DNA of 64,000 nt, taken from contig NZ_JAPNLE010000009.1 of assembly GCF_026627925.1 (NCBI RefSeq), forward strand, positions 62,001 through 126,000, in the 5' to 3' direction. The notes below the pieces were generated by a model. It had not been told where the DNA came from and did no database searches. It worked only from the letters and a program-made list of their open reading frames with translations. The translations under genes were made by a program, and so were the position numbers. Position 1 is the first letter of the stretch. Each line of letters begins with the position of its first letter. Shown piece after piece: positions 7,777 to 15,124 of this stretch. The DNA comes from Cupriavidus sp. D39. Lineage in GTDB: Bacteria > Pseudomonadota > Gammaproteobacteria > Burkholderiales > Burkholderiaceae.

Positions 7777-7853
7777 GGGCGCGTGGGCATTCGATCTGGT
7801 GGGAATCAGAATGCTTCTGCCTGCCTGTATTCTCGGCAGTGGCAACCAGGGGC

Positions 7854-7889
7854 GCCAGAGGGTGGTGTCCTGCCAGAGGGTGGTGTCCT
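7854..7889. repeat. Perfect 18-bp tandem duplication
   Basis: GCCAGAGGGTGGTGTCCT occurs twice head to tail (7854-7871 and 7872-7889). It preserves reading frame and lies in apparently non-coding DNA. Confidence 0.85.
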
Positions 7890-8114
7890 ACATCTCCGAA
7901 CTAGTGGAGGGGCTCTGCACCCAAGGCGCGCGGCACCGGCGCAGCGGCAAACAGTTCGTGCGGGTAGGGCCGCCATTGCGGTCGCGCCACGATGACGTGC
8001 GTGTAAGAGCAGGCCTACGTGCATCTCCGCCATCCCCCGATGCCTGTCGGCGGGCGCGCCGCCTAGATTGTTCTTATGCCGCAGCCACAGCGGCGTTCTG
8101 CAAGGAGCTGTCTC

Positions 8115-8285
8115 ATGTCATTTGCGCTCTTCCTCGTTGGACTGCTGCTGCTCGTCGGCGGTATTGCATGGGGTCTCGTTACGGCAGGTGTGGCCCAAGT
8201 CTACGTGGGCATCATATGCGTCATCGTCCTCGGCCTGGGCATCATGGGGGCTGTTTCGCGTACGCGTACCAAAGATCCATCTTAG
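8115..8285 (+). CDS. Small two-helix inner-membrane protein
   Basis: 56 residues from the ATG at 8115, chosen because AAGGAG lies 8 nt upstream; an upstream ATG at 8076 in the same frame has none. Two hydrophobic segments are clear: MSFALFLVGLLLLVGGIAWG (1-20) and YVGIICVIVLGLGIMGAV (30-47), with a short basic tail SRTRTKDPS. Proteins of this kind are common in Cupriavidus and Burkholderia and have no known function. Confidence 0.65.
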   Translation: MSFALFLVGLLLLVGGIAWGLVTAGVAQVYVGIICVIVLGLGIMGAVSRTRTKDPS

Positions 8286-8387
8286 AAAGGATGATGTTTT
8301 CGTCGTGCATATTGCACATTGCGGAATTCCCAGGGTAGCTACCCTGCCGCTTTGACCCGTGGCTCGCGCGGCGCCCGTGCGGCTCGC

Positions 8388-9131
8388 TCAAGGCCTTTGG
8401 TTCGTTCGAGGGCTATCCCCGATGGCCAATGTGCGCTCGACCAACTCCAGAATGGTAGGCAGTTCAATGGGCTTCACGACGTGGCAATCGAATCCCGCGT
8501 CGCGGCTTCGCTGATGATCGTCCGGCTGACCAAAACCTGTCATTGCTACAAACCGCGTATCCGGCAGCTGGGGTAGATTCTTGAGTGCACGGACCACGGC
8601 ATAGCCGCTCATGCCGGGCATCGCCAGGTCGATGAAGGCGATCTGTGGCCTGCATTTCTCGGCGATAACCAGAGCATGGGGACCGTCGTAGGCGATTGTG
8701 GGAAGGTGCCCCTGAAGTTCCAAGAGCATGGCGAGGCTGTCCGCTGAGTCTCGGTTGTCGTCGACGATCAGGATCCGCAGGCTTGGCTTTGTTGCCTTCG
8801 CTGTTCCTGCGCCCGCGTCCTTGAGGTGGAGGGCCGCGGGGCGGTACGGAAGCCGTATGGTGAAAGTACTTCCTTTGCCGAGTCCCTTGCTTGCCGCGGA
8901 AATCGTCCCGCCGTGAAGCTCGACCAGCGAGCGGCAAACCGATAGGCCAATTCCAAGGCCGCCCTCGTGACTACCGTGCCAACGGCGATCCTGCATGAAG
9001 AGATTGAAGATCGAATCAAGGGAATCCGGCGGCAGGCCGCAACCTTGATCGGTGATCGAGATCGTCAGTTGGCGACTAGCGGTGACCACGTTGACCTCTA
9101 TCGAGGTAGACGGGGGAAAACTTGGATGCAT
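8388..9131 (-). pseudogene. Hybrid histidine kinase, C-terminal part (ATPase end and receiver domain)
   Basis: This is the downstream half of the gene at 9076-10368, in another frame. It starts in the ATP-binding domain: ITDQGCGLPPDSLDSIFNLF (N/G1 boxes), GGLGIGLSVCRSLVELHGG (G2), then GKGSTFTIRLP. A complete response-regulator receiver follows: LRILIVDDNRDSADSLAMLL, the phospho-acceptor in IAFIDLAMPGMSG, and the conserved Lys in HVVKPIEL. The fusion of kinase and receiver is a hybrid kinase without an HPt domain. With the frame restored, phosphate would move from the kinase His to this Asp. No partner regulator is adjacent. Confidence 0.75.
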
Positions 9132-10368
9132 TCAGAACCAGATTCTGGACGATCTGAGTGAGCCGCGTGCGGTCCGCCTCCATCAAGGTTGGTGTAGTCG
9201 GCAGATTGAGCGATATCTGTTGCGAACGGGCATCAAGTGTGGGGCGCGCGGCCTCGACGCCGAGTTCGATGATCTCGCGGATGTCGACCGTCTCAATCCG
9301 GAGCTGGACCTTCCCGGCAGTGATGCGGCCCACGTCGAGCAGGTCATCCACCAGTCGGGTCAGGTGCGTGACCTGGCGATCAATCAAGGCGTGACAGCGG
9401 TCGACGACGCTCCGGTTCTCGGGTTGGAGCGCAATGGCATTGACCGCGTTCCGAATGGGCGCGAGCGGGTTGCGCAGCTCATGGGAGAGCGTCGCCAGGA
9501 ACTCGTTCATTCTCTGGCTGGAGGCCTCGAGCTCAGCAAGCCGCTTGCGCTCACTCATGTCACGCGTGACCTTGGCGAATCCCCGCAGCCTTTTCTCAGC
9601 GTCATAGACCGCTGTGATGATGACGTTTGCCCAAAACAGGGTGCCGTCCTTGCGCACGCGCCAACCCTCGTCTTCGAGGCTACCCTCTCGCTCGGCCTGC
9701 AAAAGCTCCCTGGCCGGCTTTTCGGCAGCGATGTCTTCAGCCGGATAGAAAGTCGAGAAATGCCGCCCGATGATCTCATCGCGTCGATACCCCTTGATGC
9801 TTTCGGCGCCAGGATTCCAGGTCATGACGTTGCCTTGGGGATCAAGCAGGAAGATCGCATAGTCTTTCACGCCTTCCACCAGCAGGCGGAGAGTCTCCTC
9901 GCTTTGACGCAGCGCTTCTTCCGTGCGTCGGCGCTCCGTTAGGTCGCGTGTGATTTTGGCGTAACCCCAGATTTCGCCATTGGGATGGCGCAACGCGGCG
10001 ATGACAACGTTCGCCCAAAAGCGGGTGCCATCTTTACGCACGCGCCATCCTTCATCCTCGAGCCGCCCGCACCTGGCCGCTTCGCGCAACTCGCGCTCCG
10101 GCGCACCCAGGGCGCGCCCTTCCTCCGTGTAGAACGCGGAAAAGTGCCTGCCAATGATCTCCTTGGAAGTGTAGCCCTTGATTTTTTCGGCGCCGGGATT
10201 CCAGCTCGTCACGCGGCCGGTCGGGTCGAGAAGGTAGATGGCATAGTTCTCGATGCCTTCAACGAGTAAGCGGAAGTGTTCGTCGAGAAGGGCGAAAGGA
10301 GGCGCGGAAGACACCGATTGGGTGGGATCAGTAGCGCCAGAACCGGGAACGGACATAGCTGGGGGCAT
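9076..10368 (-). pseudogene. Hybrid PAS histidine kinase, N-terminal part (frameshifted)
   Basis: The start is uncertain (ATG at 10368 or 10356; no good ribosome binding site). Two near-identical PAS domains with PAC motifs follow: FRLLVEGIENYAIYLLDPTG with SWNPGAEKIKGY, and LRLLVEGVKDYAIFLLDPQG with TWNPGAESIKGY. Each ends in GWRVRKDGT(R/L)FWANV and a (I/V)TRD(L/M)(T/S)ER. The dimerisation and phosphorylation helix is EFLATLSHELRNPLAPIRNA, with His in the H box. The ATP domain begins at LMEADRTRLTQIVQNLVLNA and breaks after SKFSP at 9112-9120, a GGGGGAAAA run; the rest is in the other frame. There are no membrane segments, so it senses something in the cytosol. The two PAS domains look like an internal duplication. 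Confidence 0.75.
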
Positions 10369-10635
10369 CGAGTTTGTGGGGCTGCAACGACAATACGGGC
10401 TTATCCTTTGTGGAATATAGGCCGCTTCCCGGCCCGGCACAATCCATGGCCTTCCCCTGCTTTTTGCGAGCGCAGATGGCGGTCGGATTGCCTTGGGAAA
10501 ACCGGCAGCCACCCCGAAGGGCCAGGTGCTCGATCAGGTTCACCCCAGATTCAATTGCGTGGCGAGCGACAAAACAGAAGATCAGGTAAATGGCGCGGAA
10601 CAAGCCGATACAAGCCGCGTTTTTCCTGGTCAACC

Positions 10636-11157
10636 TCAGCCCACCAGAACCTCCTCGCCCACGATCGCATCAATCTCCCCATACAGCCAGTCCGACTCCA
10701 CGCCCACCTCCAGTTCCAGATCAATCCACGCCCGCTTGATCAACGGGTCAGCCCCTAGCACACCTGGCGAAACGACCCGGATCAACCGTCCACCGCGCGC
10801 CTGTATGAACTCAGCCTCTGCTTGCGTCGACACATCGGGCACCACGACATCGCGGCCGTCGAGCCGGGCTAGCGTCTCCGCGAAGTACTTGATCAACACA
10901 TCCGGATCCATCGGCGCACGGTTCCAGGATTCACGAAGCCTTTGCAGCAGTTGGGCGGGCGACTTGCCGAGCGCCGGGATGAGGTCGTGGAGTTTGGCCG
11001 GGACGAAGTACGTCTCATTGATGCCCGCGCAGGCCTGGATCATGTGGCGCAGCGGTGCGTCGAAGGTGGCGACGAGGAAGGTGTGGTTCCCGGAGGTCAG
11101 GTAGTTCGTGATGAGGTCCTGGCCGGAGCCTGGGCGGCCGCAGAGTCCTATAAGCAT
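10636..11157 (-). CDS. Phage-type deoxynucleoside monophosphate kinase-like protein
   Basis: 173 residues from the ATG at 11157 (AAGGAAA upstream). The N-terminus is a P-loop, LIGLCGRPGSGQD; the middle has LGKSPAQLLQRLRESWNRA and DPDVLIKYFAETLARL, and then VVVPDVSTQAEAEFIQARGG, the pattern of phage dNMP kinases related to T4 gene 1, which make dNDPs for phage DNA synthesis. The usual Walker-A lysine (GSGKD) is glutamine, codon CAG, so activity is doubtful. A palindromic operator lies about 85 bases upstream over a likely promoter, and the XRE repressor gene precedes it on the same strand. It could be a moonlighting regulator or decayed phage cargo. Confidence 0.65.
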   Translation of the reverse strand: MLIGLCGRPGSGQDLITNYLTSGNHTFLVATFDAPLRHMIQACAGINETYFVPAKLHDLIPALGKSPAQLLQRLRESWNRAPMDPDVLIKYFAETLARLDGRDVVVPDVSTQAEAEFIQARGGRLIRVVSPGVLGADPLIKRAWIDLELEVGVESDWLYGEIDAIVGEEVLVG

Positions 11158-11241
11158 GAAGTTTCCTTGGTCGTGTTCGTTCGCCTGTGGCTTGGCGTGC
11201 CCGCGTGGGTACCTCCGCACTTTCAGGGAACTGATGTCAAA

Positions 11242-11259
11242 GATTACCTATAGGTAATC
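11242..11259. promoter_or_regulatory. 18-bp palindromic operator before the dNMP kinase-like gene
   Basis: GATTACCTATAGGTAATC is a perfect palindrome. On the minus strand TTGAAC, 17 bases and TATAGG form a plausible promoter whose -10 hexamer lies inside it, so binding would block transcription of the kinase-like gene. A TTACCT-GA-AGGTAA copy lies before the neighbouring repressor gene. Confidence 0.6.
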
Positions 11260-11359
11260 ATAAAAGCAAGTTCAATGGGTAATTGAAGTCGCCCAAGGGG
11301 ATCATGCGGAGCGTGGAGGGCGAGGCGGTATATCCGGCAAGCCGGAAACCGCGCTCATC

Positions 11360-11875
11360 TCAGGACTTCTTCTTGCGTGGCTTGCCAGGTGCCGGTGTGC
11401 CGCTTTCGTGAACGGCGTTGCTGGCTGGCTTGAATGTTGTGCTTCTCCCGTCGGTCTTCAGCACGCGGGCAGCTTTGGTGTTTTTTCCGTATTGACGCAC
11501 CGATCGTACGGTTTCGACCTGCGTGATCAATTCGATGGCCGCGAGCAACCGGTCGATGTCTTCGTTGCGCAAGCCATTGATCAGTCGGGCGAAGCGGGCG
11601 GCTATCTCGGGCGGCAGGGTTTCTTCTTTTGGGGGTGCGGCTGCGTCTTGCGCGTCGCCGTCCAGCCATAGGCGCGGCAGGCCGAGCTTGGCTTCGATGT
11701 CGCGTGCGAGATGTTCGCCGATGCGTTTCTTTCCGGCTTTGCCTGTGTTCGAGAATATGCGGGAGAAGTATGAGGGGTCGCGGTCGAGCCGGTCTGACAG
11801 GCGTGCGATGGAGCCGCCGAACTGTTCGGCCATGATCTGGGCTAGGCGCTGTTCACGTATATCTTGAATATCCAT
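11360..11875 (-). CDS. XRE-type phage-like repressor
   Basis: 171 residues from the ATG at 11875. The N-terminal half is a lambda-repressor-like helix-turn-helix: REQRLAQIMAEQFGGSIARL, then SDRLDRDPSYFSRIFSNTG and GEHLARDIEAKLGLPRLWLD. The middle helix LINGLRNEDIDRLLAAIELI may dimerise. The C-terminus is basic (GKPRKKKS) and disordered. It has no LexA-like peptidase residues, so it is not a self-cleaving repressor. Matching palindromes upstream of itself (11895) and of the next gene (11242) indicate autoregulation and control of the kinase-like gene. The two are a small regulatory unit of probable phage origin. Confidence 0.7.
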   Translation of the reverse strand: MDIQDIREQRLAQIMAEQFGGSIARLSDRLDRDPSYFSRIFSNTGKAGKKRIGEHLARDIEAKLGLPRLWLDGDAQDAAAPPKEETLPPEIAARFARLINGLRNEDIDRLLAAIELITQVETVRSVRQYGKNTKAARVLKTDGRSTTFKPASNAVHESGTPAPGKPRKKKS

Positions 11876-11894
11876 GGCCCATTAAACCCGTGCA

Positions 11895-11908
11895 TTACCT
11901 GAAGGTAA
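11895..11908. promoter_or_regulatory. Operator copy upstream of the repressor gene
   Basis: TTACCT-GA-AGGTAA, the same core as at 11242, lies about 20 bases upstream of the repressor start. A third partial copy, ATAGGTAATA at 11941-11950, lies further upstream. Together they suggest autoregulation. Confidence 0.55.
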
Positions 11909-12081
11909 ATTTTCTGCTGGTACTGTAAATTCAATGACTAATAGGTAATATATAAGGCAGGGATAGCTTTCGGGCCTTGTTTAATGGGATGAGGGCTTGG
12001 CCGGGTTGCGGGGGATTTTGCCGGCGTGTCGTTGTCGTGGGTATGGCTACATGGCTACGCCAGTCACCGGCCTGGCGTGGA

Positions 12082-13790
12082 TCAGTAACACTCGATACGG
12101 TTACGGCCGCGTTCCTTGGCGCGGTAGAGCGCCCCGTCGCTGCGCAAGAGGGATAGGTCCGCGCTGGCATCGGTGGCATGCATGAGAGCAATGCCGACGC
12201 TGACGGTCAGCGCGATGGTCTGGTTGCCGTCAAGCAGTGCGGTTTCCGTGATCTGATGCTGTATGCGCCTGGCAAATCGTGTTGCCGTATCAAGGCTGGC
12301 ATCGGGGAGCACCACCGCAAACTCTTCGCCGCCGATGCGCCCGGCGAAATCGTGCTTTTGCAGCGCATTGCGCAGCAGCGCCGCGAAACACCGCAGGGCG
12401 TGGTCGCCCATGGCGTGGCCCCAGGTGTCGTTGATGGTTTTGAAGTGGTCGAGGTCAAAGGTCAGGACGGCGGCAGGGCGGCTGTCGGCCCGCCGGATCC
12501 GGGCGAGCTCCTGTTCGATCCGTTCGACGAAGTGGCGGCGATTGGGTAGTTGCGTCAGGAAATCGATGGTCGCAAATTCCTGCAGTTCTCCCTCGATGCG
12601 CTTGCGCTCGGTCACGTCGGTGATAAACCCGTGCCACAGCGTGCTGCCGTCGTCGAGCCGCCGGGGGCGTGCGTCGCCCTGCCGCCAGCGCAGCCCTTGC
12701 CTGGGTAGTTCGACGCGGTACTCGAGGTGCCATGGCGTCAGGCTGGCGGCGCACGCGTGCAGCGACGCGCAGTAGGCTTCGAGATCGTCGGGATGGATGA
12801 CGGCGTGGATGGGGGCCGTGCTGGCGGCTACCTGTTGCGGCGTGAGCTCGTAGATATCGGTGATGCCGGCGCTGGCGTAGGGGAGGAAGGATTCCCCGTT
12901 GGCAGCAGGCGATGCTGGAACACCAGGCCGGGGACTTCGTTGGTCAGGCTGGTGATCAGGTCGACGGTTTGCCGCAGCTCTTCGGAGAGTGCCTGGATGG
13001 CCGTGATATCGGTGGTGGTGCCGATCATGCGCAGCGGCTCGCCGTTGCTGGCGCGGCTGACCACCTTGCCGCGGCTGGATATCCATTTATAGCTGCCGTC
13101 CTTGCAGCGGATCCGGTGGTCCACCGCGTAGCTTTCCGTCTCCTGGTTGAAGTGGGCTTGTATGGTGGCCTGGACGTAGGCGAGGTCGTCGGGATGGACG
13201 CGGGTATAGCTGTCTTCGATCCGGTTGGTGATCTCGGACTCTTCATAGCCGATGATGGCCTTCCAGCCGGCCGAGTAGTGGATCTTGCCCGCCTGGATAT
13301 CCCGGTCCCAGACGCCCGTGCCGCTTCCCGCGATGGCCAGCTCCAGCCGTTGCTCGCTTTCCTGCAGCCTGCTGGTGTCGTCGTTCAGTTTGGCCTGGGC
13401 CAGGTCGCGCTCGATGATGGCGATCGCCATGTCGGCAAAGTCTTGCAGCAGGCCGCGCTGCGCCTGGTCCAGTTCGCGCGGTCCGGCATCGAACAGGCAG
13501 AAGGCGCCAAGCTGGCTGCCGCTCGATGTGGTCAAGGGGCACGCCGCGTGAAAGCCCATGCGCAGGCCGTCGATGAAGATGGGTGCATTGCCAGGATGCG
13601 CGTCATGCAGTGCGTCATGCAGCGTAACCAGCGCAACCGGGACCTTGAAGAGGTGCCGCGCGAGGCGTGTCAGCGCGTCAAACCGCTCTTGTTGTAATGG
13701 GACTGTAAGGTTCAGCGGCCTCGCGGTGTCGATGCGATCAAGTCTGGTTTCAGCTTCGGTAGAGGCCGGCATATCCAGGTCAAATGACAA
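12082..13790 (-). pseudogene. GAF/PAS/GGDEF diguanylate cyclase (frameshifted)
   Basis: Two overlapping frames (12828-13790 and 12082-13086) read as one protein of about 569 residues if one base is added near 12900. The order is a GAF-like domain (FDALTRLARHLFKVPVALVT, then AACPLTTSSGSQLGAFCLFD), a coiled linker, PAS (ELAIAGSGTGVWDRDIQAG, HPDDLAYVQ), a second PAS across the break, and GGDEF (TIDFLTQLPNRRHFVERIEQ, FDLDHFKTINDTWGH, RIGGEEF). The active-site GGEEF is intact, so it should make cyclic di-GMP. The inhibitory I-site RxxD is not conserved (QKHD). With the frame broken the catalytic part would not be made from the normal start. It is downstream of dinB on the same strand. Confidence 0.75.
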
Positions 13791-13886
13791 TTGACGTTAG
13801 CCCGAAGGTGTTGATTGCGCGCCGGTGCTGCGAGTTGCGCGTGGCTTGGCAATACTAGCAGACGGATCGGTTCGCGGCGGGGTCTG

Positions 13887-15050
13887 CTAAGCGTTGTCGG
13901 CGAAAGGCAACTCTGTCTGTACCGGCAGCGCAGCCGGCGTCAGTTCTCCCGCGGGCGTCAGCGCGCTGACCCTCACGCCCAGCAAGCGAATCTTTCGATC
14001 CAGGGCAACGCGTTTGACGCATTCGGTGGCGGCGCGCCGCAGCTGTGCGGCGTCTGCCGTCGGCTCGGGCATGCTGAGGTCGCGGGTGACGGTGTGAAAG
14101 TCGTCGTAGCGCAGCTTGACGCCGATGGTGCGGCCCACGTAGCCCTTGCGGCGAAGGTCTTCCGCCAGGCGCTGGCACAGGCCGGTGAAGACTTCGGAGA
14201 GCATCTGGCGGTCGTGCTTGGGATGCAGGTCCCGCTCGAACGTGGTTTCGCGGCTCATCGACTTGGGCTCGGAGCTGGTGACAACCGGGCGCTCGTCGTG
14301 GCCTTGCGCGATCTCGGCTAGCCATGCGGCGTAGCTGCGGCCGAAATGGCTCTGCAGCATGCCGAGGTCCGCGCTGGCGAGGTCGCCGACCGTGGCGATG
14401 CCCAGCGCTGCGAGCTTTTCGGTGGCTTTGGGGCCGATCCCGTTGACCTTGCGCACGGGCAGCGGCCAGATGCGCAGCGGCACATCGCTGGCTGCCAGCA
14501 GGGTGAGCCCGTCGGGTTTGTCGAGCTCGGAGCCAATCTTGGCGAGGAGCTTGTTGGGGGCGATGCAGATGGAGCAGCTCAGTCCCGTGGCTTCGCGCAC
14601 CGCTTGCTTGATGCGGGTGCCGATATCGGCGCTCTCGCCTGGGACGTCGCTCAGGTCGATGTAGATCTCGTCGATGCCGCGGTCTTCGATCTCGCTCGTG
14701 AATGTGGCGACGGCGGCCTTGAACAGGCGGGAGTAGTGCCGGTACGAGTCGAAATCCGTCGGCAGCAGGATGGCGTCGGGGGCGAGTTGCGCGGCCTTCA
14801 TCATGCCCATGGCGGAGAATACGCCCAGCGCGCGGGCTTCGTAGGTGGACGTGGTGACCACGCCGCGCCCGGCATAGTCGCGCAGCCGGGCAAAGCGCCG
14901 GCTGCCGTCGGGAAGTATCTCCGGTACCGCATTTCGTCCACCACCGATCACCACGGGCATGCCGCGCAGTTCCGGGTATCGCAATAGCTCAACGGACGCG
15001 TAGAACGCGTCCATATCCAGGTGGGCGATGCGGCGGGGGGCAGATGACAT
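13887..15050 (-). CDS. dinB: DNA polymerase IV (translesion, Y-family)
   Basis: 387 residues from the ATG at 15050. The catalytic palm motifs are present: RRIAHLDMDAFYASVELLRY with the first Asp, and SEIEDRGIDEIYIDLSDVPG with the second Asp and Glu. The Y-family helix-hairpin-helix follows (VRKVNGIGPKATEKLAALGI), then a little-finger domain ending KRVALDRKIRLLGVRVSAL. The end, LPVQTELPFADNA, contains the QxELPF clamp-binding motif, so binding to the beta clamp is expected. It extends undamaged DNA past lesions with low fidelity. The gene has a consensus LexA box directly upstream and is therefore likely SOS-induced. Confidence 0.95.
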   Translation of the reverse strand: MSSAPRRIAHLDMDAFYASVELLRYPELRGMPVVIGGGRNAVPEILPDGSRRFARLRDYAGRGVVTTSTYEARALGVFSAMGMMKAAQLAPDAILLPTDFDSYRHYSRLFKAAVATFTSEIEDRGIDEIYIDLSDVPGESADIGTRIKQAVREATGLSCSICIAPNKLLAKIGSELDKPDGLTLLAASDVPLRIWPLPVRKVNGIGPKATEKLAALGIATVGDLASADLGMLQSHFGRSYAAWLAEIAQGHDERPVVTSSEPKSMSRETTFERDLHPKHDRQMLSEVFTGLCQRLAEDLRRKGYVGRTIGVKLRYDDFHTVTRDLSMPEPTADAAQLRRAATECVKRVALDRKIRLLGVRVSALTPAGELTPAALPVQTELPFADNA

Positions 15051-15065
15051 GGTGTCCGCGAATGA

Positions 15066-15081
15066 CTGTATGCATATACAG
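15066..15081. promoter_or_regulatory. LexA (SOS) box
   Basis: CTGTATGCATATACAG fits the CTGT-N8-ACAG consensus and is a near-perfect palindrome. It lies 16 bases upstream of the dinB start codon, where LexA would cover the promoter. Confidence 0.85.
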
Positions 15082-15124
15082 TATATCGAATTCTGCCGAC
15101 AATACCTTGGTGCCCCCGCTCTTT

